The notes beneath the pieces are model-generated. The model did no database searches, was not told where the DNA came from, and worked only from the letters and a program-made list of their open reading frames with translations. 42,920 nucleotides of DNA from an uncultured Pelagibacteraceae bacterium (lineage in GTDB: Bacteria; Pseudomonadota; Alphaproteobacteria; Pelagibacterales; Pelagibacteraceae), in contig CABZSY010000004.1 in assembly GCA_902528505.1 (NCBI GenBank), forward strand, positions 1 to 42,920. The letters run 5' to 3'. Made by a program: the position numbers and the translations under genes. Below, one piece after another: positions 33,897-42,746 of the stretch. Numbering within the stretch: the first letter of the stretch is position 1; the number at the start of each line of letters is the position of its first letter.

Positions 33897-34187
33897 ATGA
33901 GTAATTCTGTTAAGACTGATGATGTAATTTTCAATTTTTTTAAGCAAATTTGTGATGAAAAAGATGATCAAAAATGTGTTGAGCTAGGAAAAAATTGGAT
34001 TGACGCAATGGAAACAAATTTATCCAATATGGAAGCAAATCTAAATGGTGCAAACAAATTAAAGCACAAAGATGATATTCAAAGTAATCGAGATCATTTG
34101 AATAGTTTGAAGAGCAAAACTTCTTCCGAGTGGAGAGATTATGCAACTCAATGCATGGTTGAAATATTAAGCAATAAAGAAAATTAA
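33897..34187 (+). CDS. Small hypothetical protein, 96 aa
   Basis: I take the start at MSNSVKTDD (33897); the ORF-track start at 33828 overlaps the pentapeptide gene in another frame and lacks support. The protein is hydrophilic, helical, with three cysteines in a pattern CDEKDDQKC plus one near the C-terminus, and a central coiled-coil-like stretch (METNLSNMEANLNGANKL). There is no signal peptide. Tight linkage (4 bases) to the pentapeptide protein suggests a shared transcript. No family recognised. Confidence 0.6.
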   Translation: MSNSVKTDDVIFNFFKQICDEKDDQKCVELGKNWIDAMETNLSNMEANLNGANKLKHKDDIQSNRDHLNSLKSKTSSEWRDYATQCMVEILSNKEN

Positions 34188-34239
34188 TAAAATTTTTAAG
34201 CTTTCTTTTAAAACTAATATGTAATACAAAATTCTTAAA

Positions 34240-34301
34240 GGGGGGTGTCTTTATAGACTGAGATTATACCCTAAGAACCTGTCCGGTAATTCAGAAAGGG
34301 A
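34240..34301 (+). promoter_or_regulatory. TPP riboswitch (THI element)
   Basis: The conserved THI-box core is visible: GGGGGTGTC, small P3 hairpin GTCT-TTAT-AGAC, CTGAGA, ACCC, GAACCTG, GGTAAT and AAAGGGA. GGGT (34243-34246) pairs with ACCC (34268-34271). The P4/P5 side is shortened and has a mismatch relative to the usual CCTGATCTGG form. Only five bases separate the closing AAAGGG from the ATG of thiV, so the aptamer's own 3' strand seems to be the ribosome binding site; TPP binding would hide it directly. P3 is minimal. Confidence 0.92.
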
Positions 34302-34305
34302 TAAA

Positions 34306-35748
34306 ATGAATAAAACATATTTTATAAGTCAGTCAACATCTTTAACATTAGTGATAATAATAAGCTTAATTTTTGTTATTTTTGGCATTTATCATTCAAA
34401 GAAATTTCAGGGTATAAATAATTATTTAACTGCAAATAGAAATATTGGATTATTTTCGCTCACTACAAGCTTAATTGCATCAGCATTAGGTGCTTGGATT
34501 TTATTTGGTCCGGCTTCAGCTTCAACATGGGGTGGAATAGGTGCAGTAATTGGTTATGCACTTGGAACTGGTTTTCCAATGATATTTCTAATTTATCTTG
34601 GAAAAAAAATTCGAACTGATTTTCCCAAAGGTTCATCTCTAATTGAATACATGAGACAAAAATTTGGAAAAAGTTTATTTAAATTAATTTTACTAATGAC
34701 AATTTTTTACATGTTCATTTTTTTATGTGCAGAAGTTACAGCAGTAGCAGTTCTCATTAATTATATTTCCGGGGCAGAATTATGGATTACTGCATTGATA
34801 GTTATTATTTCTACTTTAACTTATACTTTGTATGGAGGTTTGAGGGCTTCAATTTTTACAGATAATATTCAGATGTTTGTCATAGCAGTTTTGTTATTAA
34901 TAACAATTTCATACATTACATTATTGAATGGAGATAATTTTTCCTTTGAGTTTATTGAGAGTAAAAATCCTCAACTCTTGAGCTCTTCTTATGTACCAAG
35001 TTATACTGCAGGTTTGACTTTTTTTATCGCAGTAGCTGCAACAAATCTATTTCACCAAGGTAATTGGCAAAGAGTTTATGCTGCTAAAAATTATGAAACA
35101 CTTAAAAAAGGATTGATTATTTCCTTTTTAATTATTGTTCCAATTGTATTCTTAATGGGTTTTATAGGCATGGTGTCTTTTTCAGTTGATCCAACTAACA
35201 GACCAGATCTTGGATTTTTTACATTACTGCTAAAAGAGCAAACCGAATTATTGTCATTATTAATTATCGTGCTTGGTTTAGCTTTAACCATTTCAACAGT
35301 AGATACCTTAGTTAATGCGATATCAAGTCTGTTTGTAGTTGATGGCAAAGCAACATTCAATTTTGATAAGAAAACCGATTATTTAAAACTTTCTAAATAT
35401 TTTATTATAGCAATTTCGATTGTTGTATTTATTGTTGCTTCAAAAGGATTTGATATTTTATATTTATTTTTGCTAGCTGATTTGTTTTGTTGTGCTTTTG
35501 TTTTAACTGTTTTTTATAGTTTTTATAACAAAAGCGTAAACGAAAAGACTGCGTATATTTCCATAATTGTTGGTTTAATTGCTGGAGCATTGGTTTTCCC
35601 TTTTCCAGATTTTTCCAAAAGCTTATTGATAGGAGTGCTATTGCCAATAGAAGTATTTAGTTCTTTTATTGCTCAATCTTTATTATTTTTATCTTTCTTT
35701 ATCGCAACTTTTTTACCAGCTGTGATATTAAAAATAAAAAAAATATAA
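34306..35748 (+). CDS. thiV: Sodium:solute symporter, putative thiamine-precursor (HMP) transporter ThiV
   Basis: 480 aa, sodium:solute symporter (SSS) family with about 13 membrane helices. FQGINNYLTANRNIGLFSLTTSLIASALGAWILFGPA is the conserved family start, and YGGLRASIFTDNIQMF and ATNLFHQGNWQRVYAAK the later family regions. A TPP riboswitch immediately upstream links it to thiamine supply. In SAR11, thiV with such a riboswitch has been proposed to import the pyrimidine HMP, for which these cells are auxotrophic; the substrate here follows by analogy. Confidence 0.88.
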   Translation: MNKTYFISQSTSLTLVIIISLIFVIFGIYHSKKFQGINNYLTANRNIGLFSLTTSLIASALGAWILFGPASASTWGGIGAVIGYALGTGFPMIFLIYLGKKIRTDFPKGSSLIEYMRQKFGKSLFKLILLMTIFYMFIFLCAEVTAVAVLINYISGAELWITALIVIISTLTYTLYGGLRASIFTDNIQMFVIAVLLLITISYITLLNGDNFSFEFIESKNPQLLSSSYVPSYTAGLTFFIAVAATNLFHQGNWQRVYAAKNYETLKKGLIISFLIIVPIVFLMGFIGMVSFSVDPTNRPDLGFFTLLLKEQTELLSLLIIVLGLALTISTVDTLVNAISSLFVVDGKATFNFDKKTDYLKLSKYFIIAISIVVFIVASKGFDILYLFLLADLFCCAFVLTVFYSFYNKSVNEKTAYISIIVGLIAGALVFPFPDFSKSLLIGVLLPIEVFSSFIAQSLLFLSFFIATFLPAVILKIKKI

Positions 35749-35751
35749 TTC

Positions 35752-36141
35752 CTAAATAGAGGATTTTATAGCTTCATAAAGTAAGTCTTTAGTAGTTTCG
35801 CCAAGACTTCTATAGACTTCTTCTTTATTTTTGAAAATTATAAGAGTTGTTTGATATTGAACATTAAATAAATCAGCTATGTTTCTGTTTGTTACGTCAA
35901 AGGAAAAATATTCAATGTTATCAAACTCTATATCATTTAATTTACCATCATTTTTTGCTTTATTTAAAATTTTCATTTGTCCTGCACAAGAGGAACAATA
36001 CTTAATCCAAGAACTAATTATAATAACTTTCCCTTCAGATTGAGCCTTATTAAACAGCTTTTGGTTAAAAGTTGTTTCCTTTTCCATAGCATTGGCATTC
36101 AATGTAATTAGAAACAAAAAAGATATAAAAACATTTTTCAT
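35752..36141 (-). CDS. Periplasmic thioredoxin-like protein
   Basis: 129 aa. Signal peptide (VFISFLFLITLNANA) followed by a thioredoxin-like domain: VIIISSWIKYCSSCAGQMKILNKAK carries a CSSC active-site pair, and YFSFDVTNRNIADLFNVQYQTTLIIFKNKEEVYRSLGE gives the later strands with a Thr replacing the usual cis-proline position. It probably reduces or oxidises periplasmic disulfides. It is convergent with thiV and divergent from the ABC exporter. Confidence 0.8.
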   Translation of the reverse strand: MKNVFISFLFLITLNANAMEKETTFNQKLFNKAQSEGKVIIISSWIKYCSSCAGQMKILNKAKNDGKLNDIEFDNIEYFSFDVTNRNIADLFNVQYQTTLIIFKNKEEVYRSLGETTKDLLYEAIKSSI

Positions 36142-36170
36142 ACTCGCAAATTACAACAAATTAAAATTTA

Positions 36171-36200
36171 TTGTAATCCCACAAATTGTCTCTATATAAC
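36171..36200 (+). promoter_or_regulatory. Probable sigma-70 promoter of the ABC-2 exporter operon
   Basis: TTGTAA (36171-36176) and TATAAC (36195-36200) are separated by 18 bases. Transcription would start near 36206, almost at the ATG (36209), so the message would be leaderless or nearly so, and no Shine-Dalgarno is seen before this gene. The assignment is from pattern only. Confidence 0.35.
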
Positions 36201-36208
36201 ACATCTAA

Positions 36209-37144
36209 ATGTCGACTAATCAAATCACAATTAAAGACCTATCAAAAGTTTATGACAATGGATTTGAAGCCTTAAAAAAAATTAACTTAGATATTAAAAA
36301 AGGTGAAATTATCGCTCTTCTAGGTCCAAATGGTGCTGGCAAGACAACTTTAATTAGTATTATCTGTGGTATCGTAACACCTTCATCAGGAAAAGTAAGT
36401 GTTGAAGATTTTGATATTATTGATGACTATAGGGAAACCCGTACAAGAATTGGATTAGTTCCTCAAGAATTAACATTAGAATTATTTGAAACAGTTTTTA
36501 ATAATGTTTCATATTCAAGAGGGTTAAATGGAAAAAAACCAGATCCAAAACATATTGAAAAAATTTTAAAAGATCTAAGTATGTGGGATAAAAAAGATTT
36601 AAGACTTAGACAGCTATCTGGTGGTATGAAGCGAAGAGTTTTAATTGCCAAAGCTTTATCTCATGAACCTTCAATATTATTTTTGGATGAACCAACAGCA
36701 GGAGTAGATGTTGAGCTGAGAAGAGATATGTGGAAAGTAGTTGAGGATTTGAGAAAGACTGGAGTTACTATCATCTTAACAACTCATTATATAGAAGAAG
36801 CTGAAGCAATTGCGGATAGAGTAGCGGTAATAAATCAAGGAGAGATTATTGTTATTGATAAAACAGACGAATTGTTAAAAAAAATGGGTCATAAAAAGTT
36901 AACTATAAATCTTCAAAATGAGTTAAATAAAGTTCCTGAAAGTTTGAAATCATATAATTTAGAAATAGGAAGCGATAAAAAATCAGTAAATTATATTTAT
37001 AACGTAAACGTTGAAAGTACTGGTATAACTAATTTGCTAAAAGATTTAAAGGATGCAGGTTTGAAACTTCAAGATCTGAAAACAGAACAAACTACATTAG
37101 AGAAAATATTTGTCAGTTTAGTTAAGGAGAATAATGAAATTTAA
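36209..37144 (+). CDS. ABC-2-type transporter ATP-binding protein
   Basis: 311 aa. Walker A GPNGAGKTT, signature LSGGMKRR, Walker B LFLDEPTAGVD and the histidine of TTHYIEEAE. The extra C-terminal region of about 90 residues is as in YadG/DrrA-type exporter ATPases. It forms a pair with the permease gene that overlaps its 3' end by 11 bases. The cargo is unknown; related pairs export lipids, polysaccharides or drugs. Confidence 0.92.
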   Translation: MSTNQITIKDLSKVYDNGFEALKKINLDIKKGEIIALLGPNGAGKTTLISIICGIVTPSSGKVSVEDFDIIDDYRETRTRIGLVPQELTLELFETVFNNVSYSRGLNGKKPDPKHIEKILKDLSMWDKKDLRLRQLSGGMKRRVLIAKALSHEPSILFLDEPTAGVDVELRRDMWKVVEDLRKTGVTIILTTHYIEEAEAIADRVAVINQGEIIVIDKTDELLKKMGHKKLTINLQNELNKVPESLKSYNLEIGSDKKSVNYIYNVNVESTGITNLLKDLKDAGLKLQDLKTEQTTLEKIFVSLVKENNEI

Positions 37145-37901
37145 TTATTATGCATTTAGAGCAATGTATCTTCACGAAATGGATCGTTTCAAAAGAACAT
37201 TGATGCAATCTTTGTTCTCACCAGTTCTCTCAACTTCATTATATTTTATCGTTTTTGGATCAGTGATTGGTGGTTATGTGGAGAAAATTGATGGTATTAG
37301 CTATGGATCTTTCATAGTTCCAGGCTTATTAATGCTTACATTACTTACTCAATCAATTAGTAACACTTCGTTTGGTATTTTTTTTCCAAAATTTAACGGT
37401 ACCATGTATGAAATTCTTGCAGCACCTATTTCGACATTTGAAATTGTACTAGCATTTGTTGGTGCTGGCGCGACCAAAACATTAATTGTTGGTGTAGTAA
37501 TTTTTTTAACAGCTACTTTTTTTGTAGAAGTTCAGGTTATGTATCCATTGTTAATGATTTTTTTATTAGTGTTAGTTGCTTTTACATTTGCTTTATTTGG
37601 TTTTTTAATTGGCTTGATGAGCTCAAATTTTGAACAAATGTCAATTGTTCCAACTTTAGTGGTCACACCAATGGTTTTTTTAGGTGGAAGCTTATATTCT
37701 TTAGATATGCTACCAGAATTTTGGCAGACGGTCACTTACTTCAACCCAGTAGTATATTTAATTAATGGTTTGCGATTTGCATTTTATGGAGTTTCTGACT
37801 TTAATATATGGATTAGTGTCAGCCTAATGGTTCTATTCTTAGTAATATGTGTGACTGTAGTTTCTGTGTTGCTTAAAAAAGGTTACAAAATTAAAACTTA
37901 G
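37134..37901 (+). CDS. ABC-2-type transporter permease
   Basis: 255 aa with six predicted helices. LMQSLFSPVLSTSLYFIVFGSVIGG and the ABC-2 signature-like region TPMVFLGGSLYSLDMLPEFWQTVTYFNPVVYLINGLRFAFYG fit the YadH/NodJ group. It starts inside the ATPase gene, and its stop overlaps the convergent DmdA-like gene by four bases. Substrate unknown. Confidence 0.9.
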   Translation: MKFNYYAFRAMYLHEMDRFKRTLMQSLFSPVLSTSLYFIVFGSVIGGYVEKIDGISYGSFIVPGLLMLTLLTQSISNTSFGIFFPKFNGTMYEILAAPISTFEIVLAFVGAGATKTLIVGVVIFLTATFFVEVQVMYPLLMIFLLVLVAFTFALFGFLIGLMSSNFEQMSIVPTLVVTPMVFLGGSLYSLDMLPEFWQTVTYFNPVVYLINGLRFAFYGVSDFNIWISVSLMVLFLVICVTVVSVLLKKGYKIKT

Positions 37902-39037
37902 TCACTAGCTATTTTCTTTTTTGGATCAAAAAAAGGTTTTCCTACTATTATAGCTTCAAAATTACCTTTATTGGTGTTTACTTTTAGACTAGTTCCAATT
38001 TTTGAATTTTCAATATTTATCATTGCAAGTGCAATATTTTTTTTTAATCTTGGCGAATATACAGCAGATGTTACTTTTCCAACTTTATTATTATCTTTTT
38101 TTATAGACCAGAAAGTCGTGTTAGGCCCAGATAGTGGTTCACAATTAATCTCTAAACCAACTTGTTTTCTTTTTATACCATCAGCTTTGATTTTTTTAAG
38201 AGCTGCCTTTCCAATAAATTCAATATCACTATCTAGAGATACCAAACGATCTAAACCTAATTCGAATGGGTTAGTATTAATATCAGCATCAGCATGATAG
38301 GAAAGCATTCCACCTTCAATTCTTCTTATTGAAGAAGTATGACCAGGCTGAAGACCATATTCTTTTCCAGCACTCATTATTTTTTCATATAACTCGTTTC
38401 CTTTAGAACCATCTCTTAAAAATAATTCATAACCAAATTCACTAGACCAGCCAGTTCTAGAAACAATTAATGGTATGCCATCTAAATTATATTCTCTAAA
38501 CCAATAATATTTAATATCTTTAATACTTTCTCCAAAAAGTTTTACCATTATGTCTTTTGATGTAGGTCCTTGTAGCTGTAATGGTGAAACATCAGGTTCT
38601 GTTATATTGACATTCAGTCCTGAATTAACTGCAACACCTTGAGCCCACAATAAAACATCACTATCTGCAAGTGAAAGCCAAAAATGATTTTCAGCTAATC
38701 TCAATAAAACTGGGTCATTCACTATTCCACCATTATTGTTGGTAATTAGAACATATTTACATTGACCAATTGCTACATTTGAAAGATCTCTTGGTGTAAG
38801 TAGTTGAGTAAATTTAAAAGCATCTAGTCCTGTAATTTCAACCTGTCTTTCAACTGCAACGTCACAAAGTATTGATTTTTCAATCAAGTTCCAAAAGTTT
38901 TGTTCAGGGCTTCCAAAATCTCTTGGTATATACATGTGATTATAGACAGAAAAAGCAGTGGCACCCCATTTAACTGTGGAGTCAAAGTATGGGGATTTTC
39001 TTATCTGCGTACCAAAGCCAAAGTTTTTATTTGTCAT
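37898..39037 (-). CDS. DmdA-like GcvT-family demethylase
   Basis: 379 aa, GcvT fold (folate-binding domain plus C-terminal barrel). YNHMYIPRDFGSPEQNFW, CDVAVERQVEITGLDAFKF, TPRDL, GGIVNDPVLLRL, EPDVSPLQLQGPTSK and TGWSSEFGYELFLRDGSKG match what I know of DmdA, which demethylates DMSP to methylmercaptopropionate using tetrahydrofolate. Length fits (P. ubique DmdA is about 370 aa). SAR11 genomes also carry DmdA paralogues of unproven substrate, and I cannot verify the DMSP contacts by eye, so I leave the symbol blank. No other dmd gene is adjacent. Confidence 0.75.
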   Translation of the reverse strand: MTNKNFGFGTQIRKSPYFDSTVKWGATAFSVYNHMYIPRDFGSPEQNFWNLIEKSILCDVAVERQVEITGLDAFKFTQLLTPRDLSNVAIGQCKYVLITNNNGGIVNDPVLLRLAENHFWLSLADSDVLLWAQGVAVNSGLNVNITEPDVSPLQLQGPTSKDIMVKLFGESIKDIKYYWFREYNLDGIPLIVSRTGWSSEFGYELFLRDGSKGNELYEKIMSAGKEYGLQPGHTSSIRRIEGGMLSYHADADINTNPFELGLDRLVSLDSDIEFIGKAALKKIKADGIKRKQVGLEINCEPLSGPNTTFWSIKKDNNKVGKVTSAVYSPRLKKNIALAMINIENSKIGTSLKVNTNKGNFEAIIVGKPFFDPKKKIASD

Positions 39038-39107
39038 TTTCGAAAATGCTTAACAGATAGGGTAAATTTTGCAAAGAAATTCAAAAGGTTTATAGTAATT
39101 CTAAATA

Positions 39108-39272
39108 ATGATAAAATTTATAATTCCTGCTGTTGTAGTTTTTTTGATCATTTTATTTTGGGAAAAAATTAGTGACTTTGTTGAAAAAAAATTAAGTATT
39201 AAACTAAATTATATTGTTGTTAGTTCTGTAATAATAATTATAGCAATCATTCTTTTGCTCTTAAATTACTAG
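39108..39272 (+). CDS. 54-aa two-helix membrane protein
   Basis: This ORF is below the length limit of the supplied track. It reads MIKFIIPAVVVFLIILFW, a charged connector EKISDFVEKKLSIKLN, then YIVVSSVIIIIAIILLLLNY. Two membrane helices and a positively charged loop are clear. The stop TAG overlaps the AGGG ribosome binding site of the following acetyltransferase gene, so the two are probably coupled. No family recognised. Confidence 0.55.
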   Translation: MIKFIIPAVVVFLIILFWEKISDFVEKKLSIKLNYIVVSSVIIIIAIILLLLNY

Positions 39273-39277
39273 GGATA

Positions 39278-39547
39278 ATGAAGAAAATCGATTTTTCAAA
39301 ATATCAAATAGATGTATCCGATGGTGTATTTACTTTCAAAAATGAAAATACAACATTAGGCTTTGTAAGATTTAATATAAATGGCGAAGTAGAATATATT
39401 TTTGTTAATCCAATATTTAGAAAACAAGGTTTGGCAACTAAATTATTAAGACTTGTAAAAGAAAAAACTGGCAAAGAAATTATACTTCAAGAACCTATTA
39501 GTCCTTTAGGATCAAAATTACTTAATTCTTTAAAACGATGGAAATAA
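39278..39547 (+). CDS. Small GNAT-family N-acetyltransferase
   Basis: 89 aa, about two thirds of a normal GNAT domain. It has VEYIFVNPIFRKQGLATKLLRLV, where RKQGLA is the acetyl-CoA pyrophosphate-binding motif after the beta-4 strand. The N-terminal helices of larger GNATs are missing, as in YjdJ-like mini-GNATs. It follows the 54-aa membrane protein by 5 bases. Substrate unknown. Confidence 0.7.
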   Translation: MKKIDFSKYQIDVSDGVFTFKNENTTLGFVRFNINGEVEYIFVNPIFRKQGLATKLLRLVKEKTGKEIILQEPISPLGSKLLNSLKRWK

Positions 39548-39562
39548 ATCTATTATTTTTTA

Positions 39563-42097
39563 CTATTGATTTCTTATAAGCGGATAGATTTTAGGATTTA
39601 AATATTTTAAATTAGTAATTAAAATTAATATCAAAGTAATTAATCCAATTGAAAAACCCAGATAAATTAAAACCTTAAAGTCAAACTGCCAAACTAGTTC
39701 AAATATATTTTCTATTATAAATTTAGACCCTACTACCGCAAAAAATGTTGCAATTAAAATCACCGACATAAAAATAATTATGAATTCAATTAACGATGAG
39801 AAAATAATTTGTTTTTTTGAAAAACCTAAGATTTTAAAAACTAGGTTTTGATATTCTTTAATTTTTCCCTGAACCATAATTGCACTTGATATTACAATTA
39901 AACCAATAATAATTGTTACAGCGGAAATTAAAGTAACAGCAATAAATACTTTGTTTAAAACTGCAGTTACTTTTAATAGATAATCTGCAATTTTAATCAT
40001 GGATAAACTTGGCATTACCTCCAGCATTTCTGTTTCGTCAAACTTATCAGAATTAAATTTTGCGGTTGCTAAGTATTCATGTGGAATTTCCTTTGCAAAT
40101 TGTGGGTTAAAGAGCATTACAAAATTAATACTTAGATCACGATAATCTACTTCTCTAAAATTAATTACTTCTCCATCAATCTCTCTTCCATAAATATTCA
40201 AAGTAAAAATATCACCTAGTTGAATATTGAAATCTTTTGCAACTTTAGCATCCAGCGATATTTGTAACTGATTTGGCTTAGATAAATCCCACCATTCTCC
40301 CATTACGATTGGATTATCTTTTGGAATATCCTCTACCCATGATGATCTTCGTTCACTTCCAATTACCCAATAACTATCATTATCAGGTTTGATAAATGTA
40401 TTTGGATCAACTCCATTAATTTTTACAATACCAGATGATACCATTGGAACTATTTCAATATTTGCATCTTTATCCATACTCAAAATACCTTGCTCAAATT
40501 TTTCACGCTCTCCTTTTTGAATACCAACAAAAAAATAATCAGGCGCAATATCAGGGATAGATTTAGCAATTTCTCTTTGAAAGTTAGTACCCACTAAAGC
40601 CAGAGTTAACAATAATGTAAAGCCTAATCCTAGAGACATTACAGTAATAGGAGTAATACTTTTTGTTTGAGTAATATTTTTAATTGAGATTTTTACTAAA
40701 ACAATTGAACTTGATTTAAATTTTTTTAGAAAAAAAATAATTAATTTTGAAAGCAGGAAAAAAACTATTAAACACGCAAAAAAAGCTACAAAATATCCCA
40801 AACTGTAGGTTGGCTGTTCAGATCCAATTGTAAATAATAAAATTAAAGTAGACAAAAAAATAAAACTTACAGCGACTGATTTTTTTGAATAATAAAATTG
40901 TAGATTTTGAAATACATTTCTAAATAAATTAGATGCTTTTACTTGATTAATAGAACTTATTGTTGGTATAGAAAAAATTACAAGGACCAGTAATCCAACC
41001 AAAAATATTTTTAAAAAATTCAAAAATGAAAAAACTGGATATACATTTAATCCTAAACCATCAGACAAGTATTTATCTGCTATTGGAACAATTAAGAAAC
41101 TAGACCCATAGGAAATTACAGTAATAACAAACAGTAAAATAAATAATTGTAGATAATAAAGTATTTTGATATTTCCAGAATAAAATCCTACCGCTTTTCT
41201 AACAGCAATTGACATGTTATTTTGATTAATAAAAGACAACAAGGTATTTGCAATTCCAATTCCAGCGATCAACATTGCACTTATAGATACAAGAGATAAA
41301 AATTGAGAGAAATTGTTAATAATTCTTTTAATACCACTTGCTGAATTTTCAGGGTATCTAAGTTTTACTTTTTGATCATTTTTGAAAATATTTTCAATTT
41401 TTCTCTCAACTTGTTCTGGATCATCATCACTGTTAAATTTTACTTTGTATTCATAATTTAAAAAACTTCCTATTCCATTGAATTTTAATATGTCTAAAGT
41501 TTGTTTGCCAGCTAGGGCCCAATCACCAAACGCAACAAATCCACTCACATCTGGTACTGATTTAATAATTCCTATGACAGTAAAGTTTTGGTCTTGAACT
41601 TTGACTTGCTCGTTAATCTTTATGTTAAGTGTCTTTGATAAACTGTCGTTAATTAAAATTGTATTTGGTTCTCTTTGCATTCTTTCATAAGCATCGTTTG
41701 GTTCATAATCAACTTCACCATAAAGTGGATATTTTTCATCCACAGTTTTAATTCTTGTAAATAAAGATTTATTTTTCTCTCTTCCAGTTGTTGAAAGCAT
41801 CGTACTAAATTCAATCATTTGAGATACTGTTGCAAATTCTTTAACTTGATTTAACAAATCCAAGTTTCCTTGATTACGATTGTAATCAATCTCTAGATCC
41901 CCACCTAATAATGCTTTGGCATTATCATTTAGCTCTTTTTTCAAACTATCTTCGATTGTGAAAATAGCACTTAAAATAAAAAGGCTAATAAACAGAGTTA
42001 TAATGATGCTCGAGATTTTATTATAGTTTCTGCTTAAATCTTTTAGAGCATATTTAAGTATTAAATTAAATTCTGAAGAGTTATTTGATTTTTCCAT
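39563..42097 (-). CDS. ybbP: FtsX-like ABC transporter permease (YbbP)
   Basis: 844 aa from the ATG at 42097 ([10 protein letters not shown]); the longer ORF-track start lies in the ATPase gene. It has the YbbP plan: one N-terminal helix, a large periplasmic MacB-like domain (GGDLEIDYNRN...), FtsX helices, a second periplasmic part and a second FtsX group near the C-terminus. It partners with the YbbA ATPase upstream (17-base overlap). Such systems act in lipid or envelope handling rather than classical import. The gene order next to tesA supports the name. Confidence 0.88.
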   Translation of the reverse strand: MEKSNNSSEFNLILKYALKDLSRNYNKISSIIITLFISLFILSAIFTIEDSLKKELNDNAKALLGGDLEIDYNRNQGNLDLLNQVKEFATVSQMIEFSTMLSTTGREKNKSLFTRIKTVDEKYPLYGEVDYEPNDAYERMQREPNTILINDSLSKTLNIKINEQVKVQDQNFTVIGIIKSVPDVSGFVAFGDWALAGKQTLDILKFNGIGSFLNYEYKVKFNSDDDPEQVERKIENIFKNDQKVKLRYPENSASGIKRIINNFSQFLSLVSISAMLIAGIGIANTLLSFINQNNMSIAVRKAVGFYSGNIKILYYLQLFILLFVITVISYGSSFLIVPIADKYLSDGLGLNVYPVFSFLNFLKIFLVGLLVLVIFSIPTISSINQVKASNLFRNVFQNLQFYYSKKSVAVSFIFLSTLILLFTIGSEQPTYSLGYFVAFFACLIVFFLLSKLIIFFLKKFKSSSIVLVKISIKNITQTKSITPITVMSLGLGFTLLLTLALVGTNFQREIAKSIPDIAPDYFFVGIQKGEREKFEQGILSMDKDANIEIVPMVSSGIVKINGVDPNTFIKPDNDSYWVIGSERRSSWVEDIPKDNPIVMGEWWDLSKPNQLQISLDAKVAKDFNIQLGDIFTLNIYGREIDGEVINFREVDYRDLSINFVMLFNPQFAKEIPHEYLATAKFNSDKFDETEMLEVMPSLSMIKIADYLLKVTAVLNKVFIAVTLISAVTIIIGLIVISSAIMVQGKIKEYQNLVFKILGFSKKQIIFSSLIEFIIIFMSVILIATFFAVVGSKFIIENIFELVWQFDFKVLIYLGFSIGLITLILILITNLKYLNPKIYPLIRNQ

Positions 42098-42746
42098 CTT
42101 TAATTTTAATTTTTCTTTTTGCTTTATCAGCAAGTTTAGGATCATGAGTTACCATAATTAAAGAAGAACCTTCTTCTTTCACATATTTAAACAATATATT
42201 TGAAATCAATGTAGAGTTTTCAGTGTCTAAATTACCAGTTGGTTCATCAGCTAAAATCAATTCAGGTTTCATAGCGATTGCTCTCGCTATGGCAACTCTT
42301 TGCTGTTCCCCACCAGATAGTTGACTTGGAAGATTATTAAAACGATGTTTTAAACCAAAACGATCTAATAGAATCTTCGCCTCTTTTTCAGGATTTTTAA
42401 AATTATTTAGTTCAAGTGTTAAAGCAACATTTTCAACTGCAGTATAATTTGGGATTAAATAAAAAGATTGAAATACAATTCCAATATTTTTCTTTCTAAT
42501 TTCTGAAACTTCATCCTCATTAAGGCTTGTAATTTCTTGATTTTGAAAAATAATCTTTCCAGAGGTTGGCTTTTCTAATCCACCAACTAGCATTATTAAA
42601 CTAGTTTTTCCTGAACCACTTTCACCTACAACAGAAACAGTTTCTTTTTTCCTAATATTTAAATCTATATTATTTAAAACTCTGATATTATCTTTGCCAG
42701 TTTGATATTTAAGATTTATTTTTTTTAATCTTAGAAGTGTGGACAT
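42081..42746 (-). CDS. ybbA: ABC transporter ATP-binding protein (YbbA/LolD-type)
   Basis: 221 aa from [14 protein letters not shown] (42746), chosen over the ORF-track start at 42794 because it matches the family N-terminus. Walker [11 protein letters not shown]-loop [16 protein letters not shown], signature LSGGEQQR, Walker [13 protein letters not shown] and MVTHD are in order, typical of the MacB/LolD/YbbA group. The start codon overlaps that of the divergent tesA gene on the other strand (shared CATG). Confidence 0.92.
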   Translation of the reverse strand: MSTLLRLKKINLKYQTGKDNIRVLNNIDLNIRKKETVSVVGESGSGKTSLIMLVGGLEKPTSGKIIFQNQEITSLNEDEVSEIRKKNIGIVFQSFYLIPNYTAVENVALTLELNNFKNPEKEAKILLDRFGLKHRFNNLPSQLSGGEQQRVAIARAIAMKPELILADEPTGNLDTENSTLISNILFKYVKEEGSSLIMVTHDPKLADKAKRKIKIKDGKIK

